Below are positions 9,288-17,536 of a stretch of 51,316 nucleotides of DNA, piece after piece. The stretch is taken from the NCBI GenBank assembly GCA_903845065.1, contig CAIMWH010000300.1, positions 1 to 51,316 on the forward strand, read 5' to 3'. The stretch comes from an uncultured Rhodospirillales bacterium (GTDB taxonomy: Bacteria > Pseudomonadota > Alphaproteobacteria > Acetobacterales > Acetobacteraceae). The stretch's first letter is position 1, and the number at the start of each line of letters is the position of its first letter. The notes under the pieces are model-generated. The model was not told where the DNA came from and searched no databases. It saw only the letters and a program-made list of their open reading frames with translations. Made by a program: the position numbers and the translations under genes.

Positions 9288-9677
9288 ATGCCCGTACAGG
9301 TCGTTATGGGTGCCGCCATGATGTGCACCTTCGGCGCCGCCCCCTCCAGCCTCGTCGTGCTGCCCGTCAACCGGACGATGTGCGCCAAGGTGCCGGCGGC
9401 GAACATCATGGACCATATCCCCATGGTCAACATCATGCCGTTCGCGATGTGCATGAGTCCGTCGAACCCCATGGTCGCGGCCGCCACCGCGGCGGCGCTT
9501 GGCGTGCTGACGCCGATGCCCTGCATCCCCGCCACCGCCGCGCCCTGGGCGCCCGGGGCGGCCACGGTGATGATCGCCAAGATGCCGGCGCTCGATAACG
9601 TCTCGATGTGCAACTGCACCTGGGGCGGCGTCATCAGCATCACCTATCCGGGCCAGACCCAGACAATGATCCCCTGA
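9288..9677 (+). CDS. DUF4280 PAAR-like spike-tip protein
   Basis: The 129-residue protein is rich in Met, Ala and Pro and shows the DUF4280 pattern: an N-terminal MMCTFGAAPSSLVVLP, a central stretch with SPSNPM and MPCIPATAAPW, and a C-terminal CNCTWGG. DUF4280 is a PAAR-like family found with contractile injection systems, where it is thought to cap the spike. It is the last gene of the T6SS run, with a strong AAAGGAG site 8 bases ahead of the ATG. It has no effector domain attached, so it looks like a plain tip. The next gene converges from the other strand, with 6 bases between the stops. Confidence 0.85.
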   Translation: MPVQVVMGAAMMCTFGAAPSSLVVLPVNRTMCAKVPAANIMDHIPMVNIMPFAMCMSPSNPMVAAATAAALGVLTPMPCIPATAAPWAPGAATVMIAKMPALDNVSMCNCTWGGVISITYPGQTQTMIP

Positions 9678-9683
9678 ACCCGG

Positions 9684-11453
9684 CTATGGCGCCGGGGTCA
9701 GCCCCAGGCGTCTGGCGCGGTCTTTCAGTGTGGCGAAGCTCAGCGCCGGCAACGGCCACGGCGTGTGCAGCCGGATCCAGCCCGAGCGCCACGGTGAATT
9801 CGCCGCCCGCCGCAGCGCCTCGCGCGGCCGCAGCACCATGCCGCGCAGCCCCATCGGATTGATCGGCGGCACGATGGCCGCCGCACTCGGCGCGTTGATG
9901 AAGCGGATGCGGTTGATCCGGTCCACCTCGGCGCGGGTCGGGCGGGTGAGCAGCCCCACCAGGTCATGCAGCGCCGAGGTGGCATCGATGGCCTGCCACG
10001 CCCCGCCGATCAAACCGTCGATCGCGTCGAACTCCGCCAGCACGCCATTGGCCACCGCCTGCATCACCGCGGACCGTATCGCGCCGTCCGGCGCCGGCTC
10101 CTCGGCATGAACCGACACAACCCCGCCGTCATCGCCCCGCCGATACCCGCGCACCGAGCCGTGCGGGGCCGAAAACAGCAGTTCGAGCAGCGCGTAGCCC
10201 TCCATCACCGTTTCCAGATGGCCGCGCGGATGGCCGAAGCCGAACAGCAGCCCTTGCGCGGTTTGTGGCGTCAACCCTGGCCGCAATGCCTCGGCGCGCA
10301 GCCCGAGATAGCAGCCGAACACCTCGTCATCCGCCAGCCCGGCCACCGCCGCCAGCGCCGTCTGGGTGGAGCCGAGCCAGCCGACATCCACCACCACGCG
10401 CGGTCCCGGCACGCTGAAGCCGGTCTGCGCGAGATATTCGCGCGCTGCCCCCGCATCGCCCCGCTGCTGCGGCACCACCACCGCGGCCCGCGAGACCTCG
10501 AGATATGTCATCTCGAACGCCTCGCCCCGCCGCGCGGCCAGACGCTGCACGATCTGCATCGGCAGCCAGCCGTCCCGTGCCAGGAAGTAGATGCGCCCAA
10601 TGCCCCGCCGCCGTGCCGTCTCCAGCACGTCGAGGGACCAGGCGATCGACAGCGCGGTGACATGGCGGTGCAGCCATTCGTAGCCGCCAGGTGTGCCGGC
10701 GGGCCGCGCCAGGGCGGATCGGCGATGGCTGTGCAGCAACCGCACCACCGGATGCAACGCCGCGATCTCCGCCTGCTCCGGCGGCCGTCGCGGCGGCGGC
10801 AGTGCCACGGTGGCAAGGCCGGCCTCGCGCGCCCGCTGCCCGTCGGCGAACGGATTGTCGCCGACATGCACGATCTCCCGCGCCGGCCGCCCGAGCCGTC
10901 GCACCGCATGGCCGAATAGCCGCCCGCTGTGCTTGCTCGCCCCAAAATCGGCCGAACTGATCACCGCCACATCGGCCGGATACCCACACGCCACCAGCAA
11001 CTCGGCGATCCAGGACCCGGGCAGGATGGAGTCCGACACGAACAGCACCGACCGCCCGGCCAGCGCCGCCCGTACATCCTCTACCGCCACGCAGGCGGCG
11101 ATTTCGGCGGCCAGTTCAACCCGCGCCGCCGCCGCCGGATCGATCACCACCGAGCAGGACGCGAGGTAGTCGTACACCTCGGCGATGCGCGGCTCATCCT
11201 CCCCGCGCTCCGCTGCCACCCGCCGCACAACGGCCTCGGCGGCAATGCGGTATTCGCGGAATGCATCCGCCGGCAGGGTGGTGAGCCCCGCCGCCGCCAG
11301 CCGCAGCCCGGTGGCCAGATGCACATCCTCGGGCCGCGCCAGCCGCCGCACCACCGCGGTATCGAACACATCGCAACTGATCGCGGCAAACCCGTGCAGC
11401 CCCGCGGCCAGTTCACCCGGTGCCGTCACGTCACGCCGGGACGCCTGTGCCAT
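9684..11453 (-). CDS. HAD-superfamily hydrolase-like protein, two-part
   Basis: This is a predicted HAD hydrolase of the type often found among polysaccharide and glycosyltransferase genes. The 589-residue product has an N-terminal HAD fold. The nucleophile motif is CDVFDT at about residues 27-32. Motif II follows at FVSDS, a Lys at GASKHSG, and a late acidic motif HVGDNPFADG. The C-terminal half (about 260-589) contains FLARDGW and VDVGWLGSTQ and is of unknown function. I chose the ATG at 11453, just ahead of the HAD domain; the frame stays open upstream, but that region overlaps the permease gene. It lies 98 bases downstream of the sugar-transporter permeases on the same strand and may be the last gene of that operon. 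Substrate is not evident. Confidence 0.8.
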   Translation of the reverse strand: MAQASRRDVTAPGELAAGLHGFAAISCDVFDTAVVRRLARPEDVHLATGLRLAAAGLTTLPADAFREYRIAAEAVVRRVAAERGEDEPRIAEVYDYLASCSVVIDPAAAARVELAAEIAACVAVEDVRAALAGRSVLFVSDSILPGSWIAELLVACGYPADVAVISSADFGASKHSGRLFGHAVRRLGRPAREIVHVGDNPFADGQRAREAGLATVALPPPRRPPEQAEIAALHPVVRLLHSHRRSALARPAGTPGGYEWLHRHVTALSIAWSLDVLETARRRGIGRIYFLARDGWLPMQIVQRLAARRGEAFEMTYLEVSRAAVVVPQQRGDAGAAREYLAQTGFSVPGPRVVVDVGWLGSTQTALAAVAGLADDEVFGCYLGLRAEALRPGLTPQTAQGLLFGFGHPRGHLETVMEGYALLELLFSAPHGSVRGYRRGDDGGVVSVHAEEPAPDGAIRSAVMQAVANGVLAEFDAIDGLIGGAWQAIDATSALHDLVGLLTRPTRAEVDRINRIRFINAPSAAAIVPPINPMGLRGMVLRPREALRRAANSPWRSGWIRLHTPWPLPALSFATLKDRARRLGLTPAP

Positions 11454-11551
11454 CGTGGTCCCTTCCAGCCCGTCCGGGATTCGGCCCCAGTGCCCCGCGC
11501 AGCGTATATCTGCGCGCTCGCCGTGTCGATCTCGCCGCGCAACGCAGGCGG

Positions 11552-12385
11552 CTACTTGAGCCCGGTAGTCGCAATCCCCTGGATCAGCGTGCGTTGGAAA
11601 AACACGAAGAATCCCAGCACCGGCAACAGCGTCAACACCGCCATGGCGAACATCGCCCCCCAGTCGGATGTGCCGCTTGAATCGAGGAAACCGCGCAACC
11701 CCAATTGCACCGTGAAGTTCTCGATGTCGGTCAAATACACCAGGGGCCCAAAGAAATCGTCCCAGGTGAAGATGAAGGTGAAAATCGCCGCCGTCCCCAA
11801 GGCGGGCAGCGACAGCGGCAGCATGATGTTCCAGTAGATCCGCCACGGGCTGCATCCGTCCATCACCGCGGCCTCATCCAGTTCGCGCGGGATGCCGCGG
11901 AAGAATTGTGCCAGCAGGAAAATGAAGAACGCATCCACCGCCAGGAACTTCGGCACCACCAGCGGCAATATCGTGTTCACCCAGTCCAGATGCAGGAACA
12001 GGATATACTGCGGGATCAGCGTCACCTGGTACGGTATCATCATCGTCCCCAGCATCAGTGCAAAACACACATCCCGCCCGGGAAACCGCAACCGCGTGAC
12101 CGCATAGGCCGCCAGCGAGCACGACAGCACATTGCCAATCACCGCCAGCACCGAAATCACCAGCGAATTGACAAAAAACGTGCCGAACCCCACCTGCAAC
12201 CCGTGCCAGCCCCGCCCATACGCCCCCATCACCGGATGGGACGGCCACAGCGAGATATTGGTGAAGATGTCCCCATTCGCCCGGAACGAACTCGCCAGCA
12301 TCCACAGCAACGGATACAGCATCACCACCGAAGCCGCGCACAACACCCCATGCGCCACCACCGACCGCGCCGCACTATGCTTCAT
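11552..12385 (-). CDS. Carbohydrate ABC transporter permease (MalG type)
   Basis: Inner-membrane permease of a CUT1-type sugar importer. The 277 residues give six predicted membrane helices, and the EAA loop that contacts the ATPase is clear (DEAAVMDGCSPWRIYWNIMLP, split here as DEAAVMDG then CSPWRIYWN). It overlaps the upstream permease gene by 11 bases, indicating translational coupling. The C-terminus ends with QRTLIQGIATTGLK, a normal MalG-type tail. No ATPase gene is found in the cluster, so a shared MsmK/UgpC-type ATPase encoded elsewhere is probably used. Confidence 0.93.
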   Translation of the reverse strand: MKHSAARSVVAHGVLCAASVVMLYPLLWMLASSFRANGDIFTNISLWPSHPVMGAYGRGWHGLQVGFGTFFVNSLVISVLAVIGNVLSCSLAAYAVTRLRFPGRDVCFALMLGTMMIPYQVTLIPQYILFLHLDWVNTILPLVVPKFLAVDAFFIFLLAQFFRGIPRELDEAAVMDGCSPWRIYWNIMLPLSLPALGTAAIFTFIFTWDDFFGPLVYLTDIENFTVQLGLRGFLDSSGTSDWGAMFAMAVLTLLPVLGFFVFFQRTLIQGIATTGLK

Positions 12386-13244
12386 AATGCACCCACCGCT
12401 TCGCCGTCAGGAACGCCAGCGCCGTCACCGCCCCGATCGCCAGCACCAGCAGCCAGGCCAACGCCGCCGCATACCCCATGCGCAGATAGCCGAACGCCTC
12501 CTGATACAAATACAGCGTGTAGAACAACGTCGCGTCGATCGGCCCGCCCGTTCCGCCGCTGATAATAAAGGCCGGGGTGAACGCCTTGAACGCCTCGATG
12601 GTCTGCACCACCAGGTTGAAGAAAATCACCGGAGTCAGCAGCGGCACCGTAATCCGCCAGAACTGGTACCACGGCGTCGCCCCGTCCAGGCTCGCCGCCT
12701 CGTACACATCGCGCGGCAACTGCCGCAGCCCGGCCAGGAAAATGATCATCGGCGAACCGAACTGCCACACGCTCAACGCCACCAGCGTATAAATCGCCGT
12801 GTCCGGGTCCGACACCCAACTCGGCCCGTGCACCCCCACCAGCGCCAGCACCCGGTTCAACAACCCGTCCCCGGAAAACACCTGCCGCCACAACGTGGCG
12901 ATCGCCACGCTCGCCCCCAGCAATGACGGCAAGTAGAACAGCGCCCGATACAGCGGCAAACCCCGCATGCCCCGGTTCAGCAACATCGCAATCGCCAGCG
13001 CAAACCCCAGCTTGAACGGCACCGACAACGCCACGTACAACAGCGTCACCCGAACCGACTCCGCCACCTTTGCGTCGGCCGTCAAAATCCGCACGTAATT
13101 CGCCAACCCAACCCAGCCAGGCGCCTGGATCAAGTCATAGTTGGTAAACGACAAATACAACGAAGCCAGCGCCGGCCCCAACGTCAGCCCCACAAACCCC
13201 ACCAACCACGGCGCCAAAAAAAACCACCCCGCATGCCAGCGCAT
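12375..13244 (-). CDS. Carbohydrate ABC transporter permease (MalF type)
   Basis: Partner permease of the sugar importer. The 289-residue product begins WHAGWFFLAPWLVGF, the usual first helix of short MalF-like proteins, and has an EAA loop (YEAASLDGATPWYQFWRI) in its last third. Six helices are apparent. It is followed by the MalG-type permease with an 11-base overlap. It is preceded, across a 275-base palindromic region, by the solute-binding protein gene. Substrate cannot be told from sequence; a sugar, sugar acid or polyol is likely given the nearby Gfo/Idh/MocA oxidoreductase. Confidence 0.93.
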   Translation of the reverse strand: MRWHAGWFFLAPWLVGFVGLTLGPALASLYLSFTNYDLIQAPGWVGLANYVRILTADAKVAESVRVTLLYVALSVPFKLGFALAIAMLLNRGMRGLPLYRALFYLPSLLGASVAIATLWRQVFSGDGLLNRVLALVGVHGPSWVSDPDTAIYTLVALSVWQFGSPMIIFLAGLRQLPRDVYEAASLDGATPWYQFWRITVPLLTPVIFFNLVVQTIEAFKAFTPAFIISGGTGGPIDATLFYTLYLYQEAFGYLRMGYAAALAWLLVLAIGAVTALAFLTAKRWVHYEA

Positions 13245-13265
13245 GTCCTATGGCGCCGGATCGGA

Positions 13266-13518
13266 GGGGAGAAGGAAGGCGAGGGCTCTGCCCTCGACCC
13301 GCCAAGGGGCAGGGGCCCCTTGGATCCCGCTACTTAAGAGAGAATTCCTGGCGGGCGGGAGGGGGGCCATCTCGATGTTGCCAACTGCACGGTCGGCCCC
13401 CCTCCCGCCCACCAGGAACCTCTTAGGCATCGAGGTCCAGGGGCTCGGCCCGTCGCGCGAAGGCGCGCAACGGTCCTGGTGGGGTCGAGGGGCAAAGCCC
13501 CCGCCTTCCTTCCTCCCC
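13266..13518. repeat. Long imperfect palindrome between binding protein and permeases
   Basis: Almost the whole 275-base gap is an interrupted inverted repeat. The outer arms are 13266-13304 and 13477-13518 (GGGGAGAAGGAAGGCG at the left; CGCCTTCCTTCCTCCCC at the right). The inner arms are about 13342-13368 and 13395-13424 (GGCGGGCGGGAGGGGGGCC against GGCCCCCCTCCCGCCC). Each outer arm also contains its own small hairpin (GAGGGCTCTGCCCTC at left). Elements of this look are common between genes in Acetobacteraceae. In an operon it would form a very stable RNA stem and could protect the binding-protein message and lower permease expression. That role is inferred. Confidence 0.75.
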
Positions 13519-13519
13519 A

Positions 13520-14797
13520 TCAGCCCCGCGCCAGGATATCCGCCGCGTCGCGGACGAACTGGGGGCCGGCGGCGGTGGCGGTGGTGCGTTTGAAGCCGAC
13601 GCTTTCGTTGGTGCGGACCAGCAGGGCCAGCACTTCGCCGGCGCCACGGGGCGGGGGCGGGGGCAGGGCGGTCACCTTGTCGGAGATTTCCGCGATATAG
13701 CTCGACATCCGGGTGGCCATGGCATCGAGCGAGGGGGCGATGACGTCACGGACCTTTTTGGAGGCTGGGATGCCGCGCTCCACGCCGAGGAGTTTGCCGG
13801 CCTCGGTATCGGCGATGAAGAAGCTCATCAGCTTCACCGCTTCTTCCTTGTTCTTGGTGGTGGAGGCGATGCTGAGCATTTGCGAGGGCTTGAGGTATTG
13901 GCCGGATTTCGCGGTGGCACCGGCGGCGGGGTACATCGCGAGGTCGAGCTTGCTTTTGTTGACCGCCTGGTAGCCCACCAGCTGGTTGGAATTGGCGAAG
14001 GACACCAGGGCCTTGCCGAGCGTCAGCAGGCTGGTGTCGACGTCGGACTTATCGAGCGCCTGCACTTCCGGGGGCGCGCAGCCGCCTTTTTCGCGCATGT
14101 CCTGCCAATAGGCGAACCAGTCCGACATGTCGGACGCGGTGGCGCCGAGCTTGCCGTCGGGGGTGTACATCTCGCGCCCACGCCCGCGCAGCCACACTTC
14201 GAGCGCCGGGCCGGAGTTGCCGGCGTTGGAGGAGGCCCACACGCCGTCCCGCTTGATAGCCTTGGTCGCCTCCACCATGCGGCGGGAGTAGTCCTCCCAG
14301 GTGACGGGCCAGTTGAGTGCCGGCAGCCCCGCCGCGTCAAAGGCGGCCTTGTCATACACGATGGAGGTGGAGTTCAGCCCGAGGCTCACCCCGTAGATTT
14401 TGCCGTCCACCTTGCCGCCATCCACCGAGGCGGCATCAAAGCCGGAGAGATCGAGTTCCTTGCCGACGAACCCGTCGAGCGGCAGCAGCGCGCCGCGGCG
14501 GGCGTATTCGAAGATGTAGCCGTAATCCATCTGCACCACATCGGGCATGTTGCGCCCGGCGGCCTGGGTGGCGAGGCGGGTCCAGTAATCGCCCCAGCCG
14601 ACGGTCTCGCCGGCCACTGCCACGGCGGGGTGCATCTGGGAGTAGAGGGCCGAGGTCTTGTTGGTGCGTTCGGCGCGTTCCACCCCGCCCCACCAGTACA
14701 GCCGCAGCCGCGTCGCCGCCTGGGCGCGCGCCTGGGCCACGGTCATCGCCGCCGCCGCCGTGCCGAGCAACGCCCGCCGCCCGAAAATGCCGCCCAT
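13520..14797 (-). CDS. Carbohydrate ABC transporter solute-binding protein
   Basis: Periplasmic binding protein that delivers substrate to the two permeases downstream. The 425-residue product starts with a signal sequence with twin arginine (GRRALLGTAAAAMTVAQARA), so Tat export is possible. The mature part begins with LRLYWWGGVERAERTN, typical of extracellular solute-binding family 1, and includes DVVQMDYGYIFEYARRGALLPLD. The ATG at 14797 has a GGGGAG-like site upstream. It is divergent from the Gfo/Idh/MocA oxidoreductase gene with a 150-base shared promoter region. Codon use on this gene is more C-ended than in the permeases, opposite to its neighbours. Confidence 0.93.
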   Translation of the reverse strand: MGGIFGRRALLGTAAAAMTVAQARAQAATRLRLYWWGGVERAERTNKTSALYSQMHPAVAVAGETVGWGDYWTRLATQAAGRNMPDVVQMDYGYIFEYARRGALLPLDGFVGKELDLSGFDAASVDGGKVDGKIYGVSLGLNSTSIVYDKAAFDAAGLPALNWPVTWEDYSRRMVEATKAIKRDGVWASSNAGNSGPALEVWLRGRGREMYTPDGKLGATASDMSDWFAYWQDMREKGGCAPPEVQALDKSDVDTSLLTLGKALVSFANSNQLVGYQAVNKSKLDLAMYPAAGATAKSGQYLKPSQMLSIASTTKNKEEAVKLMSFFIADTEAGKLLGVERGIPASKKVRDVIAPSLDAMATRMSSYIAEISDKVTALPPPPPRGAGEVLALLVRTNESVGFKRTTATAAGPQFVRDAADILARG

Positions 14798-14854
14798 GGA
14801 AGTTCTCCCCGAACTCGTTCGTGTTCACGCCATACCGCTTGCCGCGGCCGGCCT

Positions 14855-14883
14855 TTGTGATGCGCCGATCCTAGGGATACCAT
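14855..14883 (+). promoter_or_regulatory. Candidate promoter/operator for the oxidoreductase gene
   Basis: In the 150-base divergent region a -35-like TTGTGA (14855-14860) and a -10-like TACCAT (14878-14883) are separated by 17 bases. An 11-base palindrome ATCC-TAG-GGAT (14868-14878) sits in the spacer next to the -10 box and could bind a repressor. If this is right, the in-frame ATG at 14882 lies inside the -10 box and cannot be the start, which supports the ATG at 14948. Prediction only. Confidence 0.35.
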
Positions 14884-14947
14884 GGCGCCCGTCAACGCGA
14901 ATCCCAATCCCGCCGGGGCAAGGGAGCATGACCAGGTGGAACATCCC

Positions 14948-16318
14948 ATGAAGACCTATGCCATCGTCGGCCTCGGCCATCGCTCCCACATGTACCTCGG
15001 CGCCCTCACCGGCGCCCATGCCAGCGATGGCCGCCTAATCGCGCTGTGCGACATCAATCCTGGCCGCCGGGCCTACGCCGAGGGCCTGGCCAAAGCCGCC
15101 GGACTCGCCCCGGCCACCTTCGCCGACCTCGATGACCTGCTCGCCGCCACCAGGCCCGATCGCCTGATCGTCACCGTGCCGGACCACCTGCACGCGTCCT
15201 GCATCGTGCGCGCCATGCACGCCGGCTGCGACGTCATCACCGAGAAACCCCTTACGACGGACCCCACCGGCGCCGCCGCCATTCTCGCCGCCCGCCGGGA
15301 AACCGGCCGCTCCCTCATCGTCGGCTTCAACTACCGCTATTCGCCCATCCGCACCCTGTTCAAGCAGGTGCTGATGAGCGGCATCATCGGCCACGTGCAA
15401 TCCGCCACCTTCGAATGGCTGCTCGATACCCATCACGGCGCCGACTACTTCCGCCGCTGGCACCGCAACAAGGCCAACTCCGGCGGCCTTTTCGTCCATA
15501 AGGCGACCCATCATTTCGATCTGCTGAATTGGTGGCTCGGCACGGTGCCCCGCCGCGTCACCGCGCATGGCCGCCGGGTGTTCTATCGGCCCGAAACCGG
15601 CGACGCCCTCGGCCTCACCGATCGTGGCCCACGCTGCACCGGCTGCCCCGCCTTCGCCCGCTGCGGCTTCCGCCTCGATGTCGCCGGCTCCGACCACCTC
15701 ACACATCTCTACGCCGCTACCGAACACCACGACGGCTACCTGCGTGACGCCTGCGTGTTCAGCCCGGGCATTGATATCGAAGACTCAATGAACGCCCTCA
15801 TCGAGTACGAGAACGGCATCGTCGCCAACTACACCCTCACCGCCTACAACCCCTGCGAAGGCTACCGCGTGGTGTTTGACGGCACCCGCGGCCGCGCCGA
15901 ACTCCTCAACATCGAGCGCCAGGCGGTGAACCCGGACGGCAGCCTGGTCCGCCCGGTTCCTCCCGAGCAGGACCGCATCACCATCCAGCCCCATTTCGCC
16001 CGCCCCTACGTGCTCGATATCCCGCCCACAACCGGCCTCCACGGTGGTGGGGACGCGGTGATGCTCAAGCGCCTCTTCGCCGCCCCCTCCAATGACGAAT
16101 ACGGCCACCTCGCCGATGAACGCGCCGGCGCCTGGTCCGCCATGGTGGGCATGGCCGCCAATGCCTCCCTCGCCACAAAACTCCCGGTCGATCTCGCCAG
16201 CCTGGTCCCCGACGTGCCCCACCCCGACCATGCCCCCAACCCCTTCGGCCCGGCGAAAATCTGGCAAACCTTCGACCCGGCGAACTATCCGTTCCTTCGC
16301 GGCGCGACGGTGCTGTAG
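14948..16318 (+). CDS. Gfo/Idh/MocA family NAD(P)-dependent oxidoreductase
   Basis: A sugar or inositol dehydrogenase-type enzyme. The 456-residue product has the N-terminal nucleotide-binding strand AIVGLGHRSHMYLGAL, then the family's EKPLTT motif (CDVITEKPLTTD at about residues 98-109) and the C-terminal alpha/beta domain. A segment of about 60 residues rich in Cys (GPRCTGCPAFARCGF) interrupts the middle and may bind a metal. It is divergent from the sugar ABC importer, so it probably acts on the imported compound. I chose ATG 14948 because the protein then begins KTYAIVGLG directly and an AGGTGG site lies 9 bases upstream. Confidence 0.88.
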   Translation: MKTYAIVGLGHRSHMYLGALTGAHASDGRLIALCDINPGRRAYAEGLAKAAGLAPATFADLDDLLAATRPDRLIVTVPDHLHASCIVRAMHAGCDVITEKPLTTDPTGAAAILAARRETGRSLIVGFNYRYSPIRTLFKQVLMSGIIGHVQSATFEWLLDTHHGADYFRRWHRNKANSGGLFVHKATHHFDLLNWWLGTVPRRVTAHGRRVFYRPETGDALGLTDRGPRCTGCPAFARCGFRLDVAGSDHLTHLYAATEHHDGYLRDACVFSPGIDIEDSMNALIEYENGIVANYTLTAYNPCEGYRVVFDGTRGRAELLNIERQAVNPDGSLVRPVPPEQDRITIQPHFARPYVLDIPPTTGLHGGGDAVMLKRLFAAPSNDEYGHLADERAGAWSAMVGMAANASLATKLPVDLASLVPDVPHPDHAPNPFGPAKIWQTFDPANYPFLRGATVL

Positions 16319-16327
16319 CGTCGCGCC

Positions 16328-17536
16328 ATGCCTGACCTTTCCGCCGCCGCCGCCCGCCGCATCGCGCTTGTTGCCCAGGGCCTCGCCACCGCGCGTCCAG
16401 CGGCCGCCAGCGCCCGGCATCTTCGGGCCACGATCGATCGCCTCGGCGCCTACCAGATCGATTCGGTGAATGTGCTGGCCCGTGCCCACACCATGCCAGC
16501 CTTCTCGCGGCTTGGCCCCTATGCCGCCGCCGATTTCGATGCCGCCGCCTGGGGCAAGCGGCGGGCCTGGTTCGAATACTGGGGGCATGAGGCGTGCCTG
16601 CTGCCGCTGTCGGCCTGGCCGCTGCTGCAATGGCGGATGCGCGAGGCGGCCGAGGGGAAGTGGGTCTACAACGCCCTCACCCGCTTCGCCGCCGAACGGC
16701 CGGACTATCTGGCCCGGGTGCGCGCCGAACTGCGCGATCGCGGGGCGCTCGCCGCGGCCGATCTTTCGGAGTCAGGCGCGGCCAGCGGCAAGTGGTGGGG
16801 CTGGAGCGACGGCAAGCAGGCGATGGAATATCTGTTCTGGGCCGGCGAAATCACCGTCAGCCATCGTCGCGGCGCGTTCGAGCGGGTGTATGACTTCCCC
16901 GAGCGCGTGCTGCCCGCCGCCGTCCTGGCATCCCCGGTGCCGGCGCCCGAGGAGGCCCAGCGCGCCCTCATTCGCATCGCCGCCGCGGCCATGGGCGTCG
17001 CCACCGAGGGCGACCTGCGGGCCTACTGGCGCCTCAAGCCCACCCTGAAGCCGCGCATCGCCGAACTGGTGGAGGAGGGCAGCCTGGTCCCCGTCACCGT
17101 CGAGGGCTGGAAGCAGCCGGCCTATTTGTGGCACGCGGCCAAAACCCCCCGCCGCGTTGCCGCCGCCGCCCTGGTGTCCCCGTTCGACCCGCTGCTATGG
17201 GAGCGGGACCGGGCGCTGCGCCTGCTCGATTTCCACTACCGCATCGGCCTCTACACACCCAAGGAGAAGCGCACCGACGGCTACTACGTGTTGCCCTTCC
17301 TCCATGGGGACCGCGTCGCCGCACGTGTTGACCTCAAGGCCGACCGCGCCACCCGCACCCTGCACGTTCACGCTACCCACCGCGAACCCCCGGCCGACCC
17401 GGAGGCCACCGCCGCCGCCCTGGCGCATGAACTCGACGAACTCGCCCGCTGGCTCGGCCTCGACCATATCGCCGTGGCCCGCCGCGGTGACCTGGCCGCA
17501 GCCCTGCACGCCGCCTCACACCTTCGGCGAGCCTGA
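16328..17536 (+). CDS. YcaQ/AlkX-type winged-helix DNA glycosylase
   Basis: Member of the HTH_42 family (COG3214). E. coli YcaQ in this family unhooks DNA interstrand crosslinks and excises bulky alkylated bases. The 402-residue product shows the N-terminal LGAYQIDSVNV at about residues 39-49. Q43-I-D45 matches the Q-x-D catalytic motif described for YcaQ-type enzymes (the AlkZ group has Q-x-Q). RAHTMPAFSRLG follows, then WFEYWGHEACLLP, and later SPFDPLLWERDRALRLLDFHYRIGLY. It starts 9 bases after the oxidoreductase stop and overlaps the convergent gene at its 3' end by 21 bases. Function is inferred from family. Confidence 0.88.
   Translation: MPDLSAAAARRIALVAQGLATARPAAASARHLRATIDRLGAYQIDSVNVLARAHTMPAFSRLGPYAAADFDAAAWGKRRAWFEYWGHEACLLPLSAWPLLQWRMREAAEGKWVYNALTRFAAERPDYLARVRAELRDRGALAAADLSESGAASGKWWGWSDGKQAMEYLFWAGEITVSHRRGAFERVYDFPERVLPAAVLASPVPAPEEAQRALIRIAAAAMGVATEGDLRAYWRLKPTLKPRIAELVEEGSLVPVTVEGWKQPAYLWHAAKTPRRVAAAALVSPFDPLLWERDRALRLLDFHYRIGLYTPKEKRTDGYYVLPFLHGDRVAARVDLKADRATRTLHVHATHREPPADPEATAAALAHELDELARWLGLDHIAVARRGDLAAALHAASHLRRA

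Noticed and set aside
11454-11855. Upstream extension of the HAD protein frame
   Set aside because: It runs through the permease gene, lacks domain features, and a better ATG lies at 11453.
14882-14947. ATG 14882 as start of the Gfo/Idh/MocA gene
   Set aside because: It adds a non-family leader and lies in a predicted -10 box; ATG 14948 begins at the family start.
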